Made by a program: the position numbers and the translations under genes | In this document: in pieces, positions 17,327 to 25,703 of the stretch | Position numbering within the stretch: position 1 is the first letter of the stretch | Layout of the letters: each line of letters starts with the position of its first letter | Notes under the pieces: model-generated | Told to the model about the DNA's origin: nothing | The model's database searches: none | What the model saw: the letters and a program-made list of their open reading frames with translations, nothing else | Origin: UBA1672 sp046542355 | GTDB lineage: Bacteria > Pseudomonadota > Alphaproteobacteria > Micavibrionales > Micavibrionaceae | Assembly: GCA_046542355.1 (NCBI GenBank) | Contig: JBKHBN010000003.1 | Span: forward strand, 1-64,000 | Length of the DNA stretch: 64,000 nucleotides | Direction of reading: 5' to 3'

Positions 17327-19363
17327 TTACGAAGGATTGCCGGATGACAGGGCTGTCTCAACGGCTTCAATAACTTTTGTTGGCGTTATTCCGAAATATT
17401 CATACAAGATCGAGGCAGGAGCTGAGGCTCCAAAGCTGTTCATGCCAATGAATATTCCATGTGGCCCTATGATTCTGTTCCACCCCTGGCGTACCCCGGC
17501 CTCCACAGCGACTTTTATGCTGTTGTTGCAGGTTAGCTCGCGGGTGTATGATTCGTCTTGTTCGAAGAATTTATCCATACATGGCACAGACACAAGCCTT
17601 ACAGATTTGCTGCGTGATACGAAATGTTCGTATGCTTTTAGCGCTATTTCAACTTCAGAACCAGATGCGAATAATGTGATTTCCGGTGTTCCACCTGTTT
17701 CTTTTAGGATGTAGGCGCCTTTTGAGCACATATTGCTGCCGCGATTTTCGCACAGAGTTGGTAGGCCTTGACGGGTTAGAGCCAGAAGGGAGGGGGCATT
17801 TTGTGTGTTTATTGCCAGCTCCCAGCATTCGGCAGTTTCGATACCATCGCACGGGCGATAAACGTAGCTGTTTGGAATTGCACGCAACGCGGCAAGATGT
17901 TCTATTGGCTGGTGGGTCGGGCCATCTTCTCCAAGACCAATCGAGTCATGCGTTAAAACATGGATTACGCGCTGTTTCATTAAAGCGGCCAGACGGATTG
18001 CCGGGCGTGAATAATCGGCAAATTGTAAAAATGTTCCGGCATAAGGAATGATCCCCCCATGTAGCGCCGTACCGTTCATCATAGCGGCCATCGCGTGTTC
18101 GCGAACGCCGTAGTAGATATAGTTTCCGCTATAGTCATTGGCATCTATTGTTTTTGAATCAGATGTCTTTGTGTTGTTTGAACCTGTGAGGTCGGCTGAT
18201 CCGCCAATAAGTGTATCAAGCGCAGGGATCAGCTTTTCGAGGCATTTACCAGATGTTTTGCGCGTGGCCATTTTGGGTTTATCCGCTGCAAATTCTGCTT
18301 TTAATTCTTTTATGACCTGAGAAAGGGCGGCGCTGTGGTCTTTGTTCATTTGTTTGTCAAAGGCCTGCTTTTTAGCGGATTCATTGTAGCGTGCTCGCCA
18401 TGAGAGCAGTTCGTCCTTGTTGCTTTGTCCAACGCTGCGCCAGAGCGATATAACATTTTCGGGGATTTCAAATGGAGCATGGGGCCAATCTATATTTTTA
18501 CGTGCGCCCTTGATTTCTTCTTCTCCCAAAGGGGCGCCGTGTGATGATGCAGTTCCCTCTTTTGTTGGAGCACCAAAACCGATTTTTGTTTTACAGCAGA
18601 TCAGGCTGGGGGTGTCGGTTGTTCTGGCTTTTGTGATTGCGTCTTGAATTTGTGTGTAATCATGGCCGTTAATCGTTTGCACGTCCCAGCCATAGGCCTT
18701 AAAGCGGGCAGGTGTATCATCGATGAACGTCATGTCTGTTTTGCCGTCAATACAGATGTCATTGTCATCATAAAGCATGATGAGTTTGGAAAGTTTCTGG
18801 TGTCCGGCAAAGGAACACGCTTCGTGGCTTATTCCTTCCATTAAGTCGCCATCTCCGCACATAACATATGTGTAGTGTGAGACGAGATCTTCACCAAAGC
18901 GGGCATTAAGGATTCGCTCTGCCAGTGCCATGCCTACAGCGTTTGATATTCCCTGACCAAGAGGGCCGGTGGTTGTTTCTATGCCTGCATCCTGCTCTAC
19001 TTCAGGGTGACCGGCTGTGATGGCGCCTAGCTGACGGAAGTTTTTGAGCTCTTCCAATGTGAGCTTCTCATATCCGGTTAGGTAATTGAGCGCATAAAGG
19101 AGCATCGAACCGTGGCCACCTGATAGAACAAAACGGTCTCTGTCGGGCCATAATGGGTGCTTGGCATCAAATTTCAGGAAAGACGTGTATAGCACTGTTG
19201 CCACATCCGCCATTCCCATTGGCATTCCCGGATGACCAGAATTTGCCTTTTGCACGGCATCCATGGCCAAAGCGCGTATGGCTCCCGACATTTGTTTAAG
19301 TTGATTTTGTGAGAAAATATTTTGCCCTGTCGTGTCCAGCGCGTGAGCAGTCGCATCAGTCAT
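17327..19363 (-). CDS. tkt: transketolase
   Basis: Thiamine-diphosphate enzyme of the pentose phosphate pathway (678 residues), which transfers two-carbon units between sugar phosphates. The N-terminal domain has ANSGHPGMPMG, and the TPP/metal motif GDGDLMEGISHEA lies at about 165. The middle domain has YGVREHAM, and the C-terminal regulatory-like domain ends in a GSEVEIAL/VRLVSVPCMD region. It is full length. The gene starts a tkt-gap unit and is divergent from the 19850 gene across a 486-base spacer. Confidence 0.96.
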   Translation of the reverse strand: MTDATAHALDTTGQNIFSQNQLKQMSGAIRALAMDAVQKANSGHPGMPMGMADVATVLYTSFLKFDAKHPLWPDRDRFVLSGGHGSMLLYALNYLTGYEKLTLEELKNFRQLGAITAGHPEVEQDAGIETTTGPLGQGISNAVGMALAERILNARFGEDLVSHYTYVMCGDGDLMEGISHEACSFAGHQKLSKLIMLYDDNDICIDGKTDMTFIDDTPARFKAYGWDVQTINGHDYTQIQDAITKARTTDTPSLICCKTKIGFGAPTKEGTASSHGAPLGEEEIKGARKNIDWPHAPFEIPENVISLWRSVGQSNKDELLSWRARYNESAKKQAFDKQMNKDHSAALSQVIKELKAEFAADKPKMATRKTSGKCLEKLIPALDTLIGGSADLTGSNNTKTSDSKTIDANDYSGNYIYYGVREHAMAAMMNGTALHGGIIPYAGTFLQFADYSRPAIRLAALMKQRVIHVLTHDSIGLGEDGPTHQPIEHLAALRAIPNSYVYRPCDGIETAECWELAINTQNAPSLLALTRQGLPTLCENRGSNMCSKGAYILKETGGTPEITLFASGSEVEIALKAYEHFVSRSKSVRLVSVPCMDKFFEQDESYTRELTCNNSIKVAVEAGVRQGWNRIIGPHGIFIGMNSFGASAPASILYEYFGITPTKVIEAVETALSSGNPS

Positions 19364-19849
19364 CTATACAGCCTTGTCATACATGAAGGTAAAAAACTGG
19401 AGACAACATGCAATTTGTCGGCTTTAAAATCAAGTCAATTCCGGTTTAGCGTCTTGTTTTTTATTGTTGGCTATGGCTTTTACGGTGTTCTTTATATTTA
19501 GATCGTGTATTGAGAACGCACACATTGCATCGGCCTGTTGTTATATGAGTGTGCTGCGTTATGCTGCGTATTTATATGAAGATTTCTTTATTTTTTTGCG
19601 CAGTATTTTAATAAAGCTGTTGATAAAAGGTGCAGCATAAATCTTTAAAAGACTGTGGTTTAAATGATAAAAAAACGGCTTTATTCTTGACCCTGACAGG
19701 CTTCGGCGCATAATAAAACAACATCGGCAATGCGCATTCGGGCATGGGAAATGAACAGCCAGATTGCGCAACGCTCTTTGAAGGACATGCCGGTATTTCT
19801 TGGATTCACATTCAAATATTAAATTAAGTAACATCTGTTAGGATTTTAA
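19364..19849 (+). other. divergent intergenic spacer (no gene seen)
   Basis: 486 bases between the divergent starts of tkt and the DUF4164-like gene, so both promoters should be here. I see AT-rich stretches and an AGGA ribosome site before 19850, but no promoter I would commit to. An open frame on the minus strand (19559-19834) has no family character and a composition unlike the neighbours. Confidence 0.4.
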
Positions 19850-20092
19850 ATGTCATCAATACGTAGCGCTTTAGAGAGGTTGGATAACGTGGTCGGAAAG
19901 CTTGATGCTTCCGTGTTGGATGTCGAACACGCTGTTAAAGATTGTGTTCCAGTCAGCGAAATGATTCGGCAGGTTGATGCCGTGCGTCGTGAAGGGCATT
20001 TTCATGATTCTCAGGGCAATGTGGTTGACGTGGACTTTGTTGCCCGTCGTCTGGATAGTGCTATTGAGACTGTCGAGAATCTGCTTAAGTAA
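19850..20092 (+). CDS. small coiled-coil protein (DUF4164-like) upstream of zapA
   Basis: 80 residues, almost entirely helical, with regularly spaced Leu and Val (LERLDNVVGKLDASVLD, then RRLDSAIETVENLL). This fits the short coiled-coil DUF4164-type proteins that precede zapA in alphaproteobacteria. AGGA stands 7 bases before the ATG. It is 31 bases ahead of zapA, so co-transcription is likely and a role in division-ring assembly is a fair inference from context only. Confidence 0.7.
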   Translation: MSSIRSALERLDNVVGKLDASVLDVEHAVKDCVPVSEMIRQVDAVRREGHFHDSQGNVVDVDFVARRLDSAIETVENLLK

Positions 20093-20123
20093 TTATTTTT
20101 AAAGAGTTAAGGGGAAAAGAAGT

Positions 20124-20534
20124 ATGGCAGAGATTACCTTGAAAATAAACCAGAGGGGGTATGGCGTTCATTGTGATGCAGGACAGGAAGAGCGTCTTTG
20201 CGAACTTGCCTCTTATGTTGATTCGCGTTTGCAGGGGATTGCTGCGGCAGGAGCTGCGAGCAATGAGTCGCATTTGCTTGTTCTCACATCGCTTGTTATG
20301 GCTGATGAAGTTTTTGATTTGCGTGCAGAGCTCGAAGATCTGACAAAACAGATGGCTGATTTGAAGGCTTCTGGCGAACGGGAGGCTGCGCAAGACTGTA
20401 CGCCATCACGTCCGATTGAGGATGAGGCCTTGATTGTTGAGGCGATCGACTACTTGGCTAATAAGATTCAGGCCATTACAGGTCGTTTACAAATTCCAGA
20501 AGAATATCAAACCAGCGTGGAAAGGGCAGCTTAG
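20124..20534 (+). CDS. zapA: cell division protein ZapA
   Basis: Cytoplasmic FtsZ-ring-associated protein (136 residues) that bundles FtsZ filaments. The N-terminal globular part has the typical GYGVHCDAGQEERLCELASYVDSR pattern in overlapping pieces (about 13-37), followed by a long C-terminal helix (about 55-95) that forms the tetrameric coiled coil. The ribosome site is AAGGGGAAA. It is followed, as in most proteobacteria, by the 6S RNA gene and a 5-formyl-THF cyclo-ligase, which supports the identification. Confidence 0.88.
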   Translation: MAEITLKINQRGYGVHCDAGQEERLCELASYVDSRLQGIAAAGAASNESHLLVLTSLVMADEVFDLRAELEDLTKQMADLKASGEREAAQDCTPSRPIEDEALIVEAIDYLANKIQAITGRLQIPEEYQTSVERAA

Positions 20535-20589
20535 CTTGCTTTTTGCAGTATTTTGATATTTGCGTTCGATATTGATTTATATAAAGCTT

Positions 20590-20619
20590 TTGCTTTTTCA
20601 CCTGTGTGCGTGGTATATG
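20590..20619 (+). promoter_or_regulatory. candidate sigma-70 promoter of the 6S RNA gene
   Basis: TTGCTT (20590-20595) and TATATG (20614-20619) are separated by 18 bases. This would start transcription near 20626, exactly where the closing stem of the 6S RNA begins. Confidence 0.55.
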
Positions 20620-20624
20620 CTGAT

Positions 20625-20805
20625 GCTGTGCTGCGCAGTGCGTGAATGCAGTTTTTATCTCGGAGGTCGATGCTTTTCGCATAGGGAGCTGTCCCTGTCC
20701 TTATCCAATCGGTTCGCCCGGGGGGTTTGGATATTCACGGTGCCCACCTGGTTATTCAGGACCCGCGAAGATACAACATAGGCACACGGCTTGCGCGGCA
20801 CACTC
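20625..20805 (+). ncRNA. ssrS: 6S RNA (SsrS)
   Basis: 6S RNA binds the housekeeping RNA polymerase holoenzyme and mimics an open promoter. The 5' arm GTGCTGCGCA (20628-20637) pairs with the 3' arm TGCGCGGCAC (20792-20801), with one G-U pair, enclosing about 155 bases. Inside are the GGAGCTGTCCCTG and CGGTTCGCCCGGGG segments reminiscent of alphaproteobacterial 6S RNA. The position between zapA and the cyclo-ligase gene is the conserved one. The ends are estimated from the pairing and from the upstream promoter. Confidence 0.75.
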
Positions 20806-20906
20806 TAGATTTATCAGGCTTTTTGCGTCCGGGATTAGTAAGGTTCGGAGCTATACCTTAAGTGTAAGATTTGGCCTTTTTTGATAAGGATTTATGTTTC
20901 TTTGTG

Positions 20907-21500
20907 ATGAATGCTGATGTGAAGATACAAAAATCTGTGATGCGTGATAAGGCTAAACGCGTACGGCAAATGCTTGATTTAAATAAAGAGCAACAAGAGG
21001 CATTGTGCCAGAATTTTTTTAATTCAGCTCATCTGTTTGACGGTGCATGTGTTGCTTCATATTGGCCGCATGAGCGTGAACTGGATACGCATTGCCTTAT
21101 GGATATGCTTTTAGATCGTGGCGTTACGCTTGCACTTCCGGTTGTGCAACAAGACACGCGTATTTTACGATTTATTAGGTGGATGCCGGATACGCCTATG
21201 CGAATCGGCGTTTATGGCATTGCATATCCGCAAGTAGATAAGCATAGTATATGGCTGGAGCCTGATATATTTCTTGTTCCGGCCTTGGCTTTTGATCAAA
21301 AGGGGTATCGTCTGGGCTATGGTGGTGGATATTATGATGCAACGCTAAGTCACTACCGTCAGATCAAGCCGGTGCAGGCTATTGGAATAGCTTATGCCGA
21401 GCAGGCTTGTTTATTTCCCTTACCGCGAGAGGCGCACGATCAACGTATGGATTATATTATTACGGAACAAAGTGTTATGAGTTTTATATCTGAGCAATGA
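20907..21500 (+). CDS. 5-formyltetrahydrofolate cyclo-ligase
   Basis: ATP-dependent enzyme (197 residues) that converts 5-formyl-THF to 5,10-methenyl-THF. The family motif near the C-terminus, DQKGYRLGYGGGYYDATL, is clear, as is an N-terminal basic segment (RDKAKRVRQML). I chose the ATG at 20907; a TTG-initiated reading from 20871 adds residues without family support. The ribosome site is poor (an AAGGA 16 bases upstream), so the ATG at 20940 is an alternative. It lies downstream of 6S RNA, a linkage kept in many proteobacteria where 6S and this mRNA are co-transcribed. Confidence 0.9.
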   Translation: MNADVKIQKSVMRDKAKRVRQMLDLNKEQQEALCQNFFNSAHLFDGACVASYWPHERELDTHCLMDMLLDRGVTLALPVVQQDTRILRFIRWMPDTPMRIGVYGIAYPQVDKHSIWLEPDIFLVPALAFDQKGYRLGYGGGYYDATLSHYRQIKPVQAIGIAYAEQACLFPLPREAHDQRMDYIITEQSVMSFISEQ

Positions 21501-21557
21501 GTTTTTTCAGATAGGTTTTTATAGCATAAATATAAAAAAAAGTGATAGCAGTAGAGT

Positions 21558-22373
21558 ATGAGGATTCTTTTTGTAGGTGATATTGTCGGACGCGCAGGAC
21601 GGGAAGCTCTGGAGAGGTACCTGCCGATTCTTAAAACTGAATTACAATGTGATGTTGTGATTGTTAATGGAGAAAATTCCGCTCACGGGCGCGGCATTAC
21701 CTCTAAGATCTGTAACAAATTTTTAGAGCAGTGGTGTGATGTCGTTACAACCGGCAACCATGTGTGGGATCAGCGAGAGATATTGAAATATATTTCTGAG
21801 CAACCAAGGCTTTTGCGTCCGGCCAATTTTCCTGAAAAGACAACGCCGGGAAAAGGTGTTTTTTTACATGAGCTTATGGATGGCAGGAGAATACTGGTTG
21901 TTAATATGATGTGCCGTCTTTTTATGGATGCGCTGGATGATCCTTTTGCGCGCATGGAGGAGATCCTTCTGGAGTACCGGCTTGGCGGGAATTGTGATGC
22001 TATATTTGTGGATTTGCACGGGGAGGCGACTTCGGAGAAAATGGCCTTTGCACATCACTTTGCAGGGCGTGTTTCGAGCGTTATTGGTACGCACACTCAT
22101 GTTCCCACAGCCGATGCCCAGATTATAAATGGAACAGCTTATATGAGTGATGCCGGCATGACTGGCGATTATGATAGTATTATCGGCGTAAAAAAACAAA
22201 CGGCTATATATCGTTTTACCCACAAGATGCCCGGCGACCATTTTATTCCGGCCAAGGAGAATATGACGTTGTGTGGTGCTTTTATTATAACCTCTGATAA
22301 AAGCGGTCTTGCGAGCCATGTTGCTCCGATTCGAAAAGGCGATATTCTTATAGAGACTATGCCTGACTTTTAG
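21558..22373 (+). CDS. YmdB-family (TIGR00282) metallophosphoesterase
   Basis: 271 residues of a calcineurin-like phosphoesterase. Metal-binding motifs run in the usual order: GDIVGRAGRE (Asp8), NGENSAHGRGIT (about 35), TTGNHVWDQ (about 64), DLHGEATSEK (about 152) and GTHTHVPTAD (about 178). Bacillus YmdB of this family hydrolyses 2',3'-cyclic nucleotides in vitro. In alphaproteobacteria it commonly lies between the cyclo-ligase gene and yebC, as here. The cellular role is not settled. Confidence 0.88.
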   Translation: MRILFVGDIVGRAGREALERYLPILKTELQCDVVIVNGENSAHGRGITSKICNKFLEQWCDVVTTGNHVWDQREILKYISEQPRLLRPANFPEKTTPGKGVFLHELMDGRRILVVNMMCRLFMDALDDPFARMEEILLEYRLGGNCDAIFVDLHGEATSEKMAFAHHFAGRVSSVIGTHTHVPTADAQIINGTAYMSDAGMTGDYDSIIGVKKQTAIYRFTHKMPGDHFIPAKENMTLCGAFIITSDKSGLASHVAPIRKGDILIETMPDF

Positions 22374-22404
22374 ATAGTCTCGAATCCAGGGCTTGCCTTT
22401 TGAT

Positions 22405-22944
22405 TTATTTCTTTTTATTTTCTATTTCTTTTTTGTGTTTTTCAAAATAGCGCATGCAGGCGGCGTTTAGCTCTTCGACCAGGGCGTCACCGTGGGATGC
22501 GCCATCGGATTGTATTTTGCCTGAGACGACTGCTTTTAGAGCCGTTAGAAATGCTTTTGCGATATCCAGTGTTTCTTTATCAAGGCGTTCGACAACCTCC
22601 ATGAACTGGACAAAACGATCTGCTATTCGTGTGACCAACGGATAATGGAACATTGTGCCGTTTGCTTTTAGCTGCACACAAGGCATGAGTATATTTTCTA
22701 TGAAAATCTCTGATTCGGTTGTCTCTCCTAAAGCAGATGCATCATTTATCCCATCTTGCATTTGTTTGATATAGATTTCCGCAAGGGGAGCAAAATCAAC
22801 GGTATGATTTTCTATGAGGTTCTGTGCACGGTCTAATACTGCATCATTTAGCCCGCCTGAACCGGCTTTGGCCTTCAGGACATTGGGAGGAGAAAAGAAT
22901 TTTGCTTTTCTTTTTGGTTTTTGATTGTAGTGCTGTACATCCAT
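22405..22944 (-). CDS. hypothetical protein paired with a response regulator
   Basis: 179 residues, family not recognised. It is cytoplasmic, with a basic N-terminus (NQKPKRKAKFF), a helical central part (DRAQNLIENHTVDFAPLAEIYIKQMQ region) and a Lys-rich end. No enzyme motif is visible. It begins 35 bases after the response regulator at 22980 and runs in the same direction, so the two likely form one operon. It could be an output or partner of that regulator; this is inference from position only. Confidence 0.65.
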   Translation of the reverse strand: MDVQHYNQKPKRKAKFFSPPNVLKAKAGSGGLNDAVLDRAQNLIENHTVDFAPLAEIYIKQMQDGINDASALGETTESEIFIENILMPCVQLKANGTMFHYPLVTRIADRFVQFMEVVERLDKETLDIAKAFLTALKAVVSGKIQSDGASHGDALVEELNAACMRYFEKHKKEIENKKK

Positions 22945-22979
22945 CTTATTATCGACCTGGTTCTATATGTCTGTTGTTG

Positions 22980-23534
22980 CTATCTGAATTCAACATCATC
23001 TGGCAAGACGTTTTTATCGCTGTTTGAATATTTTTGTTTATCGTCCGGGTCTTCTTCCCGACGCAGGGGGCCATCATATACGTCTGCGCGGCGGCGCCTT
23101 CTGTCTGGCCCAAAGAAGCTTTCCGATTCTACGAACTGGCGCGGGGCTTCAATAACTTTGTATAGTCTGCGATATAAATCCCGTGTATTAAACGGTTTGA
23201 CGAGAAATTCGGTTACTCCTTCATCGCGGGCGCTAATGACGCGGCGTTTTTCGCTAAAGCCTGTCATTAGAATAATGGGTACGAATCTGTTTGGGCTGGA
23301 GTAATGATTGCGAATTCTTCGGCTGAGTTCCAGGCCATCACATGGTGCCATCAACCAGTCTGCGATGACCAGATCTGGATTATGTGTGCAAAAGGCTCTA
23401 AACCCTGATTCACCGTCAAGCGCGGTAATAACGCGTCCTACACCGAATGATTGCAAAATTGCTTTAACCAATTCCAGCATGGCTTTGTTATCTTCTATCA
23501 ATAAGATTTTAACGTTTTGTAAGTTATAAGCCAT
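22980..23534 (-). CDS. CheY-like single-domain response regulator
   Basis: 184 residues. The receiver domain (about 8-130) has the acidic pair Glu14-Asp15, the phospho-acceptor Asp59 (LVIADW), Thr91 (LMTGFS) and Lys113 (FLVKPF), so it should be phosphorylatable. There is no DNA-binding output. Instead a 50-residue charged tail carries a run of five Arg (DRRRRRADVYDG) and acidic stretches, probably disordered. It is followed by an unknown gene at 22405. No histidine kinase is nearby. Confidence 0.88.
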   Translation of the reverse strand: MAYNLQNVKILLIEDNKAMLELVKAILQSFGVGRVITALDGESGFRAFCTHNPDLVIADWLMAPCDGLELSRRIRNHYSSPNRFVPIILMTGFSEKRRVISARDEGVTEFLVKPFNTRDLYRRLYKVIEAPRQFVESESFFGPDRRRRRADVYDGPLRREEDPDDKQKYSNSDKNVLPDDVEFR

Positions 23535-23777
23535 AGATCTTTAATCTCGAAAAAGGAGCCGGGTATATTCAATTAATTTTAATTTTACTTCAGGGAGCGT
23601 TCGAAAGAATAATCGATTCTCTTACTTCTTAGGAATGACTATACCCCTATGGTTCTGTTTTCAAAAGCTAAAAAAGATAAAAAAAGCTTTTGTTCTTTTT
23701 TTTGGAGCCGGGGGTCACTATACTCAAGCGCATAGAACAATAAACCTAAACTTAAGTATATAATAAGGAATTATAAT

Positions 23778-24533
23778 ATGGCTGGCCATTCGAAATGGGC
23801 AAATATCAAGCACCGTAAAGGTGCGCAAGATGCCAAGAGAGCAAAGATTTTTTCAAAGCTTGGGCGGGAAATTACTGTGGCGGCAAAGCTCGGGGGTGAT
23901 GATCCGGATATGAATCCAAGGCTGCGTCTGGCTGTTGCAACTGCTCGGGGACAATCTATGCCCAAGGATGCGATTGAGCGTGCAATACAAAAAGGTGTTG
24001 GCGGGAATGAGGGAGATAACTACGAGGAAATCCGCTATGAAGGGTATGGCGCTGGCGGTGTTGCGGTGATTGTTGAGGCTCTAAGTGATAATAAAAACAG
24101 GACTGCGGCAGAAGTGCGCGCGGCTTTTACAAAATGCAACGGAAATCTGGGGGAGACTGGCTGCGTTAATTTTATGTTTGATCGTATGGCTGAGATTGTG
24201 TTTCCAGCTAGCGTTGCCAGTTCCGATGATGTGTTTGAAGCTTCACTTGAAGCGGGTGCGTCTAATGTTGAAAGCTCTGATGAATATCATGAGATTTATT
24301 GTTCTGTTGATGATTTTGCCGATGTTCGGGATTCTCTGGAGGCGCGGTTTGGAGAGCCAGAGCGGCAAGGATTGATCTGGCAGCCCAATATCACAACCGA
24401 GGTTGATGAGGAGCAGGCTTCTTCTGTGATGAAGCTGATTGATATGCTGGAGGATAATGACGATGTGCAAAAGGTGACTGCTAATTTTGATATCAGTGAT
24501 GAGATCATGGAAAAACTGGTTTCTTCCGAATAA
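23778..24533 (+). CDS. yebC: YebC/PmpR-family regulator (translation-related)
   Basis: 251 residues with the near-invariant N-terminus AGHSKWANIKHRKGAQDAKR, the second motif GYGAGGVAVIVE and a third domain near the C-terminus. Members were first described as transcription regulators and have more recently been linked to relief of ribosome stalling at polyproline. This is worth noting because EF-P and EpmA are also encoded in the window. AAGGA precedes the ATG. It lies directly upstream of ruvC, a widely conserved order. Confidence 0.95.
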   Translation: MAGHSKWANIKHRKGAQDAKRAKIFSKLGREITVAAKLGGDDPDMNPRLRLAVATARGQSMPKDAIERAIQKGVGGNEGDNYEEIRYEGYGAGGVAVIVEALSDNKNRTAAEVRAAFTKCNGNLGETGCVNFMFDRMAEIVFPASVASSDDVFEASLEAGASNVESSDEYHEIYCSVDDFADVRDSLEARFGEPERQGLIWQPNITTEVDEEQASSVMKLIDMLEDNDDVQKVTANFDISDEIMEKLVSSE

Positions 24534-24563
24534 GGCTTTTAAAATATAGGGTATTTGGTTGCG

Positions 24564-25058
24564 ATGAGAATTTTGGGCATTGATCCCGGGTTGAGGAGAT
24601 CTGGCTGGGGGATTGTAGAAAGTTCCGGCACTTCTCTTAAATATGTTGCGTGCGGCGTTATAACTCCTAAAGCTAATATTCCCATTTCGCAGCGGCTTGC
24701 GGCTTTGTATCATGAGATGATTACTGTGATTGAAGAATATAGCCCTGAGGAGGCGGCTATCGAGGAGACTTTTGTTAATCGTAATCCAGCCAGTGCGCTT
24801 AAACTTGGGCAGGCGCGAGGGGTTTTACTAATGATACCGGCGCTCAAGAGCATTCCTATTGAAGAGTATGGGGCGAATAAGATCAAGAAATCAGTTGTGG
24901 GTAGCGGCCATGCTACAAAGCAACAAATAGGTATGATGGTGAAAACCTTGCTGCCTGCCTGTGGAGCGTTTGGGGAAGATGAAGCCGATGCTCTTGCTGT
25001 GGCGATTACACACGCGCATTATAGATCTTTGAGCACAGTTATAGCAGGCGTTGAGTAA
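24564..25058 (+). CDS. ruvC: crossover junction endodeoxyribonuclease RuvC
   Basis: Holliday junction resolvase of 164 residues. The acidic catalytic set is present: Asp7 (GIDPGLRRSG), Glu67 (AAIEETF), Asp139 and Asp142 (EDEADALA). I use the ATG at 24564 (MRILGIDPG), the family start; an upstream TTG adds three residues. It is followed at 6 bases by ruvA. It acts with RuvAB to cut four-way junctions during recombinational repair. Confidence 0.96.
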   Translation: MRILGIDPGLRRSGWGIVESSGTSLKYVACGVITPKANIPISQRLAALYHEMITVIEEYSPEEAAIEETFVNRNPASALKLGQARGVLLMIPALKSIPIEEYGANKIKKSVVGSGHATKQQIGMMVKTLLPACGAFGEDEADALAVAITHAHYRSLSTVIAGVE

Positions 25059-25064
25059 CTTATT

Positions 25065-25703
25065 ATGATAGGAAAACTATCAGGCATTATTGACAGTTTT
25101 GAAAGTGATCATCTCATTGTTGATGTATCAGGGGTGGGGTATCTGGTGTATGCAAGTAGCCGGACATTGTCACGTATTGGACATATTGGAGATCCGGCCA
25201 GTTTGTTGATTATTACGCATGTGCGTGAAGATGCAATTACGTTATATGGATTTGCCGATGTTTTGGAGCGCGAGTGGTTCAAGCTTTTGACCAGTGTTCA
25301 AGGTGTTGGCGCAAAAGCTGGATTTTCTATTTTAGCGGCGTGCTCGGTTGATCAGCTTTCTTATGTGATTGCATCGCAAGACAAGGCGGCGCTAACGCGG
25401 GCTGATGGTGTTGGGCCTAAACTGGCGGCGCGTATTTTGACGGAGTTGAAAGACAAGGTCAGTAAAATTGACTTGGGACAAAGCGCTGCTGAAAGCGGTT
25501 TTGCTTCCAAACAAAGCTCTACAGGTGGCGATGTTCATGGAACATTTGAGGTTAATGAAGATGCTGTATCGGCGCTTGTTAATCTTGGTTATGCACGCAG
25601 CGATGCCATGCGCACAGTGGCGCATGTTCATAATAGCATTGAAGGGGAGGATGCGGATTTGCAGACTTTGATCCGGCTTTCCCTGAAGGAGCTTAGCGCA
25701 TGA
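25065..25703 (+). CDS. ruvA: Holliday junction ATP-dependent DNA helicase subunit RuvA
   Basis: Junction-binding tetramer subunit of 212 residues. It has the N-terminal OB-fold (MIGKLSGIIDSFESDHLIVDV), two helix-hairpin-helix elements in the middle (VQGVGAKAGFSIL, ADGVGPKLAARIL) and a C-terminal RuvB-contact domain (about 160-212). The stop overlaps the ruvB start by 4 bases, indicating coupled translation. Confidence 0.96.
   Translation: MIGKLSGIIDSFESDHLIVDVSGVGYLVYASSRTLSRIGHIGDPASLLIITHVREDAITLYGFADVLEREWFKLLTSVQGVGAKAGFSILAACSVDQLSYVIASQDKAALTRADGVGPKLAARILTELKDKVSKIDLGQSAAESGFASKQSSTGGDVHGTFEVNEDAVSALVNLGYARSDAMRTVAHVHNSIEGEDADLQTLIRLSLKELSA

Noticed and set aside
19559..19834. 91-residue open frame on the minus strand in the tkt upstream spacer
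   Set aside because: It has no recognisable family, odd composition (Cys, Arg and Lys runs), no convincing ribosome site, and lies across the divergent promoter region.
23662..23692. Stem CAAAAGCT/AGCTTTTG as a terminator
   Set aside because: It is A/T-rich with a 15-base loop and no convergent gene end nearby; too weak to call.
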